DNA of 64,000 nucleotides, taken from Pseudomonas psychrophila HA-4 (GTDB lineage: Bacteria > Pseudomonadota > Gammaproteobacteria > Pseudomonadales > Pseudomonadaceae). The position numbers and the translations under genes were made by a program. This document shows, piece after piece, positions 1 through 8,048 of the stretch (positions are counted from its first letter, which is position 1; each line of letters begins with the position of its first letter). The notes beneath the pieces are model-generated. The model saw only the letters and a program-made list of their open reading frames with translations. It was not told the origin of the DNA and made no database searches. Location of the stretch: contig NZ_ALJC01000006.1 of NCBI RefSeq assembly GCF_000282975.1, positions 1-64,000 of the forward strand, in the 5' to 3' direction.

Positions 1-367
1 GCACCACCGATCTTGAAGTCGGTGGGGTTTATGGAGCGCTTACGGATCTGTTGGCTTTAGCCTCTCCAATTGCCTACTCCAGCCCCTGCCTGAATCGGTT
101 GAGCGGGGTGCAGAAATACCCGCCGGCCAGGAGGAAGAGGCTGGATGTAAACGGACGCAAAGATATACAGATCCTGATAGCCGTATAAGTGCCAATCCTA
201 AAATCTGTGGGGGTCCGAAAAAAGAGTAATATTTGTAATATCCTCTCCGAAAACCAGCTACAGCCCGCGTAGATAAAGGCCTCCAGAGCTTTTGAGGAAA
301 GGCGATATTTAAGCGATAGGAAGGCGATATTATTACCTTTCTATAAAGCTATATTTCCATTCTTTAA

Positions 368-776
368 AACCCAATGAATCCGGGGGTTTGGCAGAAATAT
401 TACTTTTCATATCGCTTCATATTACCTTCCCTTGTAATACCGAGAGCCCAGTAAAACCGAGGCCTCCAGACCCATTGCCACCCCGTATAGCTGATATCGC
501 TCTTTTTGAAACGACCACCCTCCCCTTAAGAATCAATCTCAATAAAACGACGTTTTTTCATAGAGCCTTGGTCGGCTGCATAAAGGCGAACCAAGTTGCA
601 GATCGTGTTCAGCTCTGTGAAATCCATCAAATTCGCTAAAGCCCCCGCCAGCCATGGCTTGCAGAGAATTCAGCCTCTCTTCGCACACCATCAATCTCCG
701 TTCAAAAAAGATCGCGTACGTTTTTGAAAACCCTCCGAAATCCACGTTTTAAAAGTTTCCACCCAATGAAACCGGG
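368..776 (+). repeat. Short dispersed repeat pair in the left non-coding region
   Basis: A 16-base word reading ACCCAATGAA, one variable base, then CCGGG occurs at 369-384 and again at 761-776 in the same orientation. Both copies follow an A/T-rich TTTAAAA or TTTTAAAA stretch. Similarity outside the word is weak. It may mark two diverged copies of one element or be chance. Confidence 0.3.
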
Positions 777-1095
777 CACTCCAGCGTTATCCCTTCCATG
801 ACCGTCTTGCGTGCCGCCGTGCAACCGCCCTGCACTTTCTTTCAAAACTTTGCAATCTGTGAAATTGCCAATCCCCTGCAGAGCCCCGCGGCCCGCTTGG
901 GCTGCAGGTTCGTTTGCACTACATCCGGATTTGCACAAAAAAAGGACGCAAAGCCCGTCGGCGGGAGGGGGATAAGTGCTTTTTCCGAAGTTTTTTTTAT
1001 TCTGACGGGGATTTTTTCGCAATTGACCTCATGCGGCCAGATCTTCGTCATTTACCGGTGTGCCTGGCTGATCCACCAGTTCTGGCGGGCAAAAA

Positions 1096-1121
1096 AAAAC
1101 CGCCTTATTAGGGGCGGTTTT
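1096..1121. terminator. Bidirectional rho-independent terminator
   Basis: The stem AAAACCGCC pairs with GGCGGTTTT around an 8-base loop. It has an A tract on one side and a T tract on the other, so it can act on both strands. It separates the left-edge sequence from the inverted-repeat element and the HEPN gene that follow. Confidence 0.7.
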
Positions 1122-1133
1122 CCGCAAGCGCAG

Positions 1134-1256
1134 TTAGTGGCTGGCTTGCTTTCCTCACAGGGCACTTTATCAAAGAGCTCGGCCCGGCGACTAATGGCTT
1201 TACCTACTTAAGGTGGTCAGACTCATACCTGTCTGGGCAATGAGTTCAGCCACTAA
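1134..1256 (+). ncRNA. Candidate structured RNA upstream of the HEPN gene
   Basis: TTAGTGGCTG at 1134-1143 is perfectly complementary to CAGCCACTAA at 1247-1256, enclosing about 103 bases. Inside, ACCT/AGGT around 1202-1214 and CAGAC/GTCTG around 1218-1235 can form smaller hairpins. The element starts just after a terminator and ends about 80 bases before the HEPN open reading frame on the same strand. No reverse transcriptase lies nearby, so a retron is not indicated. It could instead be a DNA-level recombination or protein-binding site. Confidence 0.3.
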
Positions 1257-1335
1257 TTTCTCTCCTAGCATCTGGTAACGGTGCCTAGAGGTGTTTAAGG
1301 TAGACATCAAACGCCATCAAACAGGAAATCCAAGC

Positions 1336-2049
1336 ATGCTGCCCCTTGACGAATTAAATATAACAATTAGACGACAGATAAATGGTGATACGTCAAACGT
1401 GGAGTACTTGCTTGATGGTAAGCCAGCAAGACACAAACTCTTGCTTTCTAAAAGAGCAAAGCAAGCAGGAAACTTTAAACTAATCCATAAAGACCTTGAG
1501 TACGTCGAAAAGTCATTAGCCATATTGACCACAATCAACAGTTCGACTTTTTTCAATATAGACAGTAACGATGATATAGTTAAGAGATCTTTGTTTACTT
1601 CCAGCGTAATAACATACGGAAAATGCTTCGCTACTGGCGAGCTTAGAGGCGTTAAACTTGACATATCATTCATCAAAAAAATCTTCACCCCAAAGCTACT
1701 ATCACGACACAAGAATATAATTGAAATTCGCAACAAATATATTGCCCACGCGAATACAGAAACGCACGAAAAAGCGCACACATTTATCGCATTCGACCAT
1801 AATCCACCACCTAACCGTCAACCCCGGACATATACCCATGCGGAGTTCACAGCAGCCCCGCCCCTTGAAGTTACTCATGAGTTCTTGCAATTAACCACAC
1901 TCTTAAAAAATCGAATAGAAGAAAAAATACGAGAACTTCTTGACGCCGTAATGGAAGAGCCAGAAACTAAAAAAATCATCATAGAGCAGGCGATTGCAGA
2001 TCTACAAGAGCACAGCGACACAAATGGAATCGTTTGGAGTTTTATATAG
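1336..2049 (+). CDS. HEPN-motif protein, possible AbiU2-like abortive-infection factor
   Basis: This 237-residue soluble protein has the HEPN signature R-x5-H, reading RNKYIAHA, at residues 132-139. HEPN proteins of this type are often RNases acting as toxins or abortive-infection effectors. The upstream segment with a SSVITYGKCF stretch and a nearby RG resembles what I recall of HEPN_AbiU2-like proteins, but this is a judgement without a search. I chose the ATG at 1336 because AGGAA lies 8 bases before it; a GTG at 1291 would add 15 residues. The gene is AT-richer than the phage genes and lies on the opposite strand to the tail genes, as expected for an accessory moron. No antitoxin partner is visible beside it. 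Confidence 0.6.
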   Translation: MLPLDELNITIRRQINGDTSNVEYLLDGKPARHKLLLSKRAKQAGNFKLIHKDLEYVEKSLAILTTINSSTFFNIDSNDDIVKRSLFTSSVITYGKCFATGELRGVKLDISFIKKIFTPKLLSRHKNIIEIRNKYIAHANTETHEKAHTFIAFDHNPPPNRQPRTYTHAEFTAAPPLEVTHEFLQLTTLLKNRIEEKIRELLDAVMEEPETKKIIIEQAIADLQEHSDTNGIVWSFI

Positions 2050-2060
2050 CATCAAAAATG

Positions 2061-2090
2061 AAAAACCCGCTCGATACTCTCGATGCGGGC
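2061..2090 (-). terminator. Terminator of the prophage 1 late tail operon
   Basis: On the minus strand GCCCGC, an inner TCGA pair and GCGGG form a hairpin followed by five T. It lies about 200 bases beyond the stop of the last leftward tail gene and just beyond the end of the convergent HEPN gene. Confidence 0.65.
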
Positions 2091-2295
2091 TTGATATGGG
2101 TGAGAGCGTCAGGGGGACAATCCTGTCCTTACTGAACTACCGACAGCTGAAACCGGGCCGCCGAGCCGTGCGCTACGCGGCGTCTCCAAGGGGAATCACG
2201 CCCCTTAGTGTTAGTGCGCTGGAACTATTTGGTAGTGAGCCTATGACTCGACCGCTCTCATAAAAAACACTCAACGTATCTGCGATTGAAATCCC
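2091..2295. other. Convergent intergenic segment with two small hairpins
   Basis: No gene is supported. Two short perfect hairpins are visible: GGACA/TGTCC at 2115-2128 and AAGGGG/CCCCTT at 2188-2206. The segment would be the 3' untranslated tail of the late operon transcript. Confidence 0.4.
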
Positions 2296-3183
2296 CTACG
2301 GCAGCGTCGCTGGGCTGGTATAGGTATCGCCGTAGAACTTACCGCCCACCCCAAAGGCCTCCAGGAACATGGCGTAGTCGATGGCTTCGACCTCGGCGTA
2401 ATCGCGACCGGATGCGGTCAAGTCCTCCATATAGCCCCGGTAAATAATCCGGCTTGGCGCTTTGTTGACCATGCCGCCCGCCCATGCACCGTCAGTACCC
2501 ACCAGCAGGTTGATGTCCGTACCAGCACCCGGCCCGGTACCCACAACGCCCTGCACCCCGATGGAACCAAAACGGTTGTAGGGTGCTGCCAAAGGCTGGG
2601 CAGGTAGATCGCCGATGACTGGATCAGGTTTACGGCCTAACAGAGTTGCCCCATTCAGCGGCGACGGCAGGCCGCTTTCAAAGTTGAACAGCATGTTCGC
2701 AGTGGTCGCCCCAATGAAATGCATCGGTGACTGTGAGGATGTAGCCAGCGACTGGCGTGTAATGCGCGACCAGATGGACGCGTAGTATTTGTGCGTAGGG
2801 TTGGCCAGCACGTAATCACGGATAGCCGTAGCTGCTTTGATCCGGTACTGCGGGTTGCCGATCTGACCACCCGCCTGAGTGATGATGCCGTGCACGCCAC
2901 CCTTGGTGGTGCGTTCAGACTTCCAGTACGCGCTGTTGACAGTCCCGCCGCCCACCACCAGACCAACAGCACTTTCAGCAACACCCAAAAGCGCAGCTGC
3001 CTTGTTGGCCAAGACATTGGGGATCGCCGCGTTTTGCGCTGGCAAGCCTGCGAACGCCCCAAACTGATGGTTGCCATCAAACAGAAACAGCGAACCGGCT
3101 GACTCGATTCTGTCCCGCGTAATGAGCTTGGGGGCGCTGCTGTCCGTGATGGTCACGCCGCGCAAACGTAGTAATTTACCCAT
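2296..3183 (-). CDS. Phage tail protein of unknown function, partner of the SGNH fibre
   Basis: This 295-residue protein is encoded directly downstream of the SGNH tail fibre, with only 2 bases between the genes. It is the last gene of the leftward late operon. The start MGKLLRLRG at 3183 is taken because the frame further upstream is a shadow of the fibre gene. The sequence is rich in Gly, Ala and Ser, has no signal peptide or membrane segment, and shows no motif that I recognise. Its place at the end of the fibre locus suggests a particle-tip, chaperone or host-range role, but this is inference. Confidence 0.7.
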   Translation of the reverse strand: MGKLLRLRGVTITDSSAPKLITRDRIESAGSLFLFDGNHQFGAFAGLPAQNAAIPNVLANKAAALLGVAESAVGLVVGGGTVNSAYWKSERTTKGGVHGIITQAGGQIGNPQYRIKAATAIRDYVLANPTHKYYASIWSRITRQSLATSSQSPMHFIGATTANMLFNFESGLPSPLNGATLLGRKPDPVIGDLPAQPLAAPYNRFGSIGVQGVVGTGPGAGTDINLLVGTDGAWAGGMVNKAPSRIIYRGYMEDLTASGRDYAEVEAIDYAMFLEAFGVGGKFYGDTYTSPATLP

Positions 3184-3185
3184 GG

Positions 3186-4928
3186 TTATACCCACTCCAA
3201 TTCTATAAGACGTTGAAAGACCACATGGCCCAGGATCGTGTAGCCCGCCGCCCCCCAATGCGTGGGGTCGACCCGTAGCGAGCTGGGCACGGTTCCGTTT
3301 GCCATATCGATGATGTCCTGCGCCGTGGGCGTGATGCCCGCGTCGGCCAGGCCGTACTTGACCATGTACTGACGGATCGGAATAAAGCGCCGACCAAACT
3401 CGGCAAACCATTGCGCATCTTCGGCATCCTGAGCCGAAGTTCCACCCGGCTTTGAGATCACTAGGTAACGCTTATCCAAAGCGGTCATTTGCTGAATGAG
3501 GGCCTTGGCGTCCTGAATGGCGCGGGTCGTGTCAGGGCCATTCTGGCCAATCCAGATAAGATAGATGTCACCTCGTGCCTCGATTCCGACATCGAGATAC
3601 ATCGGCATCGGGCGATTGGCGACGACTTCGGGCCCTGCTGTCGCGCGGGTGAAGTAATAGGTCAGGACACCGCTGGATTCTGTTCGCGAAAATGTCCCGG
3701 GCACCGCCCCCAAGCGACCGGTGTAAGTGAGGTAGCCTTGCTTAAGAGGTGCCGGCATTTGTCCATTGATCGGTAACAGAGTGATTTCAAAGGGCGTGGT
3801 CGTCGCCGGAATCACCTCTGCCACTGGCAGCACCATAAATGGGTACCCCCCCATCCGCGCCGTAATGGTCACACTCGTCTCGCCGCCCACACCCCGGTTC
3901 GTCACCGTCCCGGGATGCCCTGCTGCCGTCAGCAGACTTTGCAGCACGCCCGTGTACGTGGTGCCGTTGCCCCCGGCACCCTGCGTCATGGAATCGCCGG
4001 GCGCCGTAAAGTTGGGCCCGGAAACCATCTTGAGAACGCCTTGAGTCCCGGCGTTATAAGTGGACGGCGCGCCGCCGATATCGCCTGGCAGCTTTTCGAT
4101 AATGCACTTCATCGCGTAAGCGCTCGGCTTGCCGTCAGACCCCGCCTCCAACCACAGGCGACGATCATTCTCGTCGGCGATGGCAAAGGACTGATCATTT
4201 AACTCCGAAAGCGCCTCGATACCGACCGCCTCAAGGGACTCTGCAATCGCTTTTCCGGTAATGCCTTCTGCAAGAACAGGGGAATTTTCTTGCGTCAGGG
4301 TCGCGCCGATTTTACGCGCCGCATAAGGGGTTGGCCCCCCATCCAAACCGGCTTCAATCCACAGTCGATGATCGTTATCGTCCACCGTGGAAAGGGCATA
4401 CCCCGTCAAATCAGAGTCCATTTCCTCAATGCCAATTTCTTCAATAGCCTTCGAGTTCGGGTAGCTATCCAATGGCTCCGCGACCCCACCGCCTTTATTT
4501 TTGTAAATGGCCACGTATTTGTTCGGCTCAGGGCTGAGCACCTGAAAGTTTTCACCGGGTGAAGTGGTTGCCAATCCGTGAGCGATATCGTCTTTAACCC
4601 CCCCTGAAATAACTGCAGCGTCTTGGGCGGTCTCTGCACGCACGGCTGCCGCTTCAGCTGCTTCGACTGTTTCGGCCACATCATTGAACTGCAAGTGCAA
4701 GCGATAATCTCTAGCGCCGCTTACCACTCGTACATCGTACAAACCATTCGGTGCTGCGAGCTGAACCAAACCGTTCTGATCCGCAAAGAATGGGTTCACT
4801 AAAGCAATGCCATTGGACTTCAACATTCCTGGTACCGGGCTTTCAGTACCGCGTTGGTACAGATAACAGACCGCACCTGGAAGCTTGTTACCCTGGTCGT
4901 CCTGGGCAAAAAAGTTCTTTAATTCCAC
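3186..4928 (-). CDS. Tail fibre/tailspike with C-terminal SGNH hydrolase domain
   Basis: This 580-residue receptor-binding protein probably binds and enzymatically trims a surface glycan. The N-terminal 100 residues form a tail-attachment region (MELKNFFAQDDQG, then a short coiled coil rich in A and E). A neck with YVAIYKNKGG follows, then two copies of a repeat containing DxNDxRLWxEAGxDG about 80 residues apart. The C-terminal half is an SGNH/GDSL esterase fold. Nucleophile Ser313 lies in GDSMTQG, the block III equivalent is GQNG at 461-464, and Asp554/His557 lie in DPTHW. Such domains deacetylate surface polysaccharides. It overlaps no neighbour and is followed closely by the unknown gene at 2296-3183. 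Confidence 0.85.
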   Translation of the reverse strand: MELKNFFAQDDQGNKLPGAVCYLYQRGTESPVPGMLKSNGIALVNPFFADQNGLVQLAAPNGLYDVRVVSGARDYRLHLQFNDVAETVEAAEAAAVRAETAQDAAVISGGVKDDIAHGLATTSPGENFQVLSPEPNKYVAIYKNKGGGVAEPLDSYPNSKAIEEIGIEEMDSDLTGYALSTVDDNDHRLWIEAGLDGGPTPYAARKIGATLTQENSPVLAEGITGKAIAESLEAVGIEALSELNDQSFAIADENDRRLWLEAGSDGKPSAYAMKCIIEKLPGDIGGAPSTYNAGTQGVLKMVSGPNFTAPGDSMTQGAGGNGTTYTGVLQSLLTAAGHPGTVTNRGVGGETSVTITARMGGYPFMVLPVAEVIPATTTPFEITLLPINGQMPAPLKQGYLTYTGRLGAVPGTFSRTESSGVLTYYFTRATAGPEVVANRPMPMYLDVGIEARGDIYLIWIGQNGPDTTRAIQDAKALIQQMTALDKRYLVISKPGGTSAQDAEDAQWFAEFGRRFIPIRQYMVKYGLADAGITPTAQDIIDMANGTVPSSLRVDPTHWGAAGYTILGHVVFQRLIELEWV

Positions 4929-4943
4929 TTTGTATTCCTTCGA

Positions 4944-5897
4944 TTAAGCGGTGATGGGCTTCAACTGCTCGGCCAGCGCTATTGCTTCGGCGGCCTTGGC
5001 GGTGAATCCGTCGGCATCTGTAGGGCTGGGATTTGGTCCAGGCACATGGGTATGGCTGGCCAGCTGCAGGTTCATCTGCTGCACCAGGTCAATCAGATCG
5101 CAGAGCACCTGCAGGACGTTCACCCCTTCGGACCCCAGCCAGGTCTTCTGAGCCAGGCTGCGGCGAACGCCTTGAATTCGCTCCTGCAGGTCGCCACCGA
5201 TCGCGGCGTTGTACTTGCGGCCCACCACCAGGTTGAGGTCGCGGCCAGTGGCCTGATGTAGGTCGTCCACGGCGGCGAGACTGGCGGACCCGGCCGAAAG
5301 CAGCTTGAGCGCGCCCAGTGCCTCGATCTTCTTGATGCCGCCGACCGACTCGGTCGAGTGGTCGTCGACCTGCAGCGTGCTGCTCTGGTGCCGCTCGGTG
5401 TTGTTTAGGCTCTCGATCTCACGCTCGATCGACTGGTCCCGGATCCGGCCGTCCGTTTGACGTAGCCAGCTACCATCGGCCTCCACACGCTGCTGAGAGG
5501 CTTCGCTGTGCTGCCAGACTTGGTCGCCCTTGGGTACCTTCGGTAAGCTCAGACCGTGGGGCAGGATCGTTTGGATGTACGGCTTGTGTGGCAACCCGTA
5601 GGCAAATCCGACCACCACCGTAGTGCCCTCCTCCGGAAAGCCGAAGAAGCCCATCTCATCCCCACCCAACGGCACGGGCAGCGGCACGCCGGACAAGGTC
5701 GGCAGATCGGTGTCGGGCTCACCATCGACGCCCAGCACCTGCAGGTCCACAGCGAAGCGCGGGCGAAAGTCGTCGCAGATCCCAGCGCCGGTCGGTGCAT
5801 CAGCCACACCGACCACCCGGGCAAAGCGCGGCAGGTGGTAAGCACCGGAAAGTTCAGGGAATGCGCGCTCCACGGCGCGGACGATCACGTCTTCCAT
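4944..5897 (-). CDS. Baseplate assembly protein V (tail spike)
   Basis: This 317-residue gpV-like baseplate spike forms the membrane-piercing trimer below the tail tube. The N-terminal part (FPELSGAYHLPRFARV, then an OB-fold-like region containing DLQVLG and VVVGFAYGLPHKPYI) is followed by a repetitive beta-rich stalk. A late SHTHVPGPNPSP segment has the histidine arrangement typical of metal-binding spike tips. The start MEDVIVRAVER at 5897 overlaps the end of the hub gene by 13 bases; the longer frame upstream is out-of-frame shadow. It is co-transcribed with the hub upstream. Confidence 0.8.
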   Translation of the reverse strand: MEDVIVRAVERAFPELSGAYHLPRFARVVGVADAPTGAGICDDFRPRFAVDLQVLGVDGEPDTDLPTLSGVPLPVPLGGDEMGFFGFPEEGTTVVVGFAYGLPHKPYIQTILPHGLSLPKVPKGDQVWQHSEASQQRVEADGSWLRQTDGRIRDQSIEREIESLNNTERHQSSTLQVDDHSTESVGGIKKIEALGALKLLSAGSASLAAVDDLHQATGRDLNLVVGRKYNAAIGGDLQERIQGVRRSLAQKTWLGSEGVNVLQVLCDLIDLVQQMNLQLASHTHVPGPNPSPTDADGFTAKAAEAIALAEQLKPITA

Positions 5898-6580
5898 CGG
5901 ATGCCCATTTGATTGCCGGACAGCGTCACATGCGTGATGCGCTCGCCCTGGTTGATGGTTGCACCAGGACGCAGCCCGGGAAGCGCCGCGATCATTGCGC
6001 TCTGGTTGCCCTGGTAGTCGTTGAACAGCTCCACCGGCAGCAGCAGCGCCGATCGAGCGCCGAAGAAACTGTGAGCCCAACTGCCCACGAATACCTCGCC
6101 GTCGCCCTGCTGCTGCCAGATGAAGTCATCGATGGCGAACACCTTGGCCAGCGTGTCCATCGCCTGATAACCGCCGGCCAGGTTGTAGAAAAATGGGGCC
6201 TTGGTTCGGGTGTAGGGTTGGTCCGGCACACGGAACTTCAGGCCGGTCTGGTTGCTGATCTCACCTAGGACCGTGCGCAGGTCGGCATGACGCAGGTTCA
6301 TCGGCAGCGGGCGGGCCAGAATGCCAGCCATCTCGCGACAGACCAGAACCTGCTCCACCTGGTTAGCCTGGGCGCAGCGCTCCACATACCCGAGAAAATG
6401 CCGCTGCAGCGGGTTGTCGTTGTAGCCCAGGTCCAGGGTGACCAGACCCTTGACGGCGGCCGGTGCCTGGATGGTGAAGGTCGCCCGGCCCGGGCTGCCG
6501 AGTGTCAGGCGCACATCGTCCTGGACCAGGTGGTAAGCCTTGCCGTCAATGCTCAGCACTTTGTGCAGCTTCATGCTCAT
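5885..6580 (-). CDS. Baseplate hub protein (gpD/gp27-like)
   Basis: This 231-residue protein probably forms the baseplate hub ring that connects tail tube and spike. The evidence is its place directly before gpV and its sequence. It has an early LSIDGKAYHLVQDDVRLTLG segment, then TVLGEISNQTGLKF and a DTLAKVFAIDDFIWQQQGDGEVFVG segment typical of hub proteins of the gpD/late-control family. The start at 6580 forms an ATGA overlap with the stop of the previous gene, which favours it over the ATG six bases later. It is shorter than P2 gpD (about 390 residues), so some hub functions may reside in neighbouring proteins. Confidence 0.7.
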   Translation of the reverse strand: MSMKLHKVLSIDGKAYHLVQDDVRLTLGSPGRATFTIQAPAAVKGLVTLDLGYNDNPLQRHFLGYVERCAQANQVEQVLVCREMAGILARPLPMNLRHADLRTVLGEISNQTGLKFRVPDQPYTRTKAPFFYNLAGGYQAMDTLAKVFAIDDFIWQQQGDGEVFVGSWAHSFFGARSALLLPVELFNDYQGNQSAMIAALPGLRPGATINQGERITHVTLSGNQMGIRWKT

Positions 6581-7128
6581 GAGCCGCTCCCCAGCCACTG
6601 ATCGACTTTCTTCAGAGTGGCCTCGAAGCCCGTCAGGCTCTGGGTTTGCTCGCTGCCGTCAGTACCGGAGGAACCGGCGGAACCGCTCACGGCTTGCCCC
6701 GGGGCAGACTGTTGGGAAACGCCATTACCGGCCCGGCGGGTCTCGACGCGCTCAGGGTTCGAGAGCTTTTCGGCCAAGGTGAACTGGATCCGCCAAGCGG
6801 CCAGGGTGTCGTCTTCGCGAGCGCTGACCCCGTCCGTGAATTGCACCTGGCGCACACCGAAGGCAGCGGCGGTGTCGTTCACGACTCTATAGGTCTTGAG
6901 CTGGCCACCGCCTTCCGTGGCTTCGGCCAGGCTCATCAGGGTGCGCAGTTGCTCGGCTTCTTTGTACCGAATCGTCAGTGCCACGGTCAGCGTTTTCGGT
7001 TTGAACCCGTTGTGCGCGGTGTCGCTGTTGCTGGTTTGGCCGGACAGGTCACCGCTTTCGATGCGCAGGCTGGCCGTCACCTTGAGACCGATACCGCGGA
7101 TCTGTTCACCGTCGAGTAGCAGCGTCAT
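6577..7128 (-). CDS. Phage baseplate/tail protein of unknown function
   Basis: This 183-residue protein lies between an unknown 307-residue protein and the hub, linked to both by ATGA overlaps, so its translation is coupled to theirs. It begins MTLLLDGEQIRGIG. The first 130 residues look like a compact beta-rich domain, and the last 50 are a Ser/Gly/Gln-rich linker ending in a short amphipathic helix. I cannot assign a named family. By position it probably belongs to the baseplate or the tube-hub joint. Confidence 0.65.
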   Translation of the reverse strand: MTLLLDGEQIRGIGLKVTASLRIESGDLSGQTSNSDTAHNGFKPKTLTVALTIRYKEAEQLRTLMSLAEATEGGGQLKTYRVVNDTAAAFGVRQVQFTDGVSAREDDTLAAWRIQFTLAEKLSNPERVETRRAGNGVSQQSAPGQAVSGSAGSSGTDGSEQTQSLTGFEATLKKVDQWLGSGS

Positions 7129-8048
7129 AGACCAACCAACTCCCGAACGAAACTCAAACCTTTGAGCGAACCCACCAGCAACACACCGGCGGACAGTGGC
7201 CATTCATGTCCTGGAGCGTCACCGGACAGCAGATCGCGGCGCAGCTCGGCCGCGTTGCCGGGTCCGAGCAGGCGGGCGCACATCGTGGATTCGGCGGTAC
7301 CGCCGGCGAGCAGGTTCTTGAGGTCGGCCAGCTGCTGATCGCGGGCCTGCGCCTGGGAGGCCTTGCGGCTGGCCAAGGCCTGCAGATCGGATAACGGCGA
7401 GCTGTCGGCCACATAGCTTTCCAGCATGGCCAACTGCCCCGCCATGCTCTGGCTGGCGGCTTTGGTGATCGTGCTGCGTTCCAGGGGTAGCGTTGACCAG
7501 CGCGGCAAGGTTCCAGCCGAAGGCAACTCCCACTTTTCCGCGTCCAGGGCGAACAATCGTTCAGCGCGCCGCTCAGCCCGCTGCAGGTCCGCGATTGGCA
7601 TCAGTGCATTGAATCGCCCCAGGGTGGCGGCGAACTGGTCGTAACGCGTGCCCATGAACATCACCACCAGGGCGTATTGCTCGCCGCCGGGACGGTTGTC
7701 GTCGCTGGTGTCCTCGAGCTTGGCGCCGAGGTGACGCAGCAAGTTGGGGGCCGACAGGTAGCGCTGTAGACCCACGCCATGGCCCACATCGCTTTGGAAG
7801 GGGGTGACGGTCAGACACAACGGTGCCTCGCTCAACGACTCGCTGAGCGCAGCACGGCCGGATTCGACCACGCCTGCAGCAGCGGCGCCGACCGGTCCGG
7901 GCTCGGTGGTGGCCAGTGAACCCAAGCTCAGCAACCGCTCCGTCGTGCTGACCAGCTCGCCGCCGGCCATCGTCTTGGCCGCGTCAAGATCGCTCAGCCA
8001 CTGGGTGGCCTGCTCGGGCCAACGCATCGTGACATTGGTCCAGGTCAT
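7125..8048 (-). CDS. Phage tail protein of unknown function
   Basis: This 307-residue protein is encoded between the tail fibre assembly gene and a smaller baseplate protein, with 4-base ATGA overlaps on both sides. The start MTWTNVTMRWPEQ at 8048 is chosen for that overlap. The middle is Ala/Leu-rich and largely helical, containing YALVVMFMGTRYDQF, and the C-terminal half has a likely coiled coil (QALASRKASQAQARDQQL). The neighbourhood suggests a tail tip or DNA-circularisation/gpN-like role, but I do not recognise the family. Confidence 0.6.
   Translation of the reverse strand: MTWTNVTMRWPEQATQWLSDLDAAKTMAGGELVSTTERLLSLGSLATTEPGPVGAAAAGVVESGRAALSESLSEAPLCLTVTPFQSDVGHGVGLQRYLSAPNLLRHLGAKLEDTSDDNRPGGEQYALVVMFMGTRYDQFAATLGRFNALMPIADLQRAERRAERLFALDAEKWELPSAGTLPRWSTLPLERSTITKAASQSMAGQLAMLESYVADSSPLSDLQALASRKASQAQARDQQLADLKNLLAGGTAESTMCARLLGPGNAAELRRDLLSGDAPGHEWPLSAGVLLVGSLKGLSFVRELVGL

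Larger units (their letters stand above)
1..1290. other. Region without convincing genes at the left edge
   Basis: No open reading frame here has a good start, a ribosome site and recognisable protein content. Base composition shifts from AT-rich (about 180-440) to GC-rich. Visible structures are a 7-bp hairpin at 4-25 followed by GGTTT, repeated GGCGATATT words near 301 and 323, a terminator at 1096-1121 and a closed-stem element at 1134-1256. The minus strand carries a run of short open stretches (539-745, 702-1022) that could be decayed coding sequence, but I recognise none of them. No copy of the tRNA-Pro 3' end was found, so the left prophage junction is not placed here. Confidence 0.5.

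Noticed and set aside
798..1211. 137-residue plus-strand open frame in the left region
   Set aside because: It has no ribosome site, overlaps other open frames on both strands and runs through a terminator hairpin; the protein has no recognisable features.
1134..1256. Retron msr-msd interpretation of the closed-stem element
   Set aside because: No reverse transcriptase is encoded nearby.
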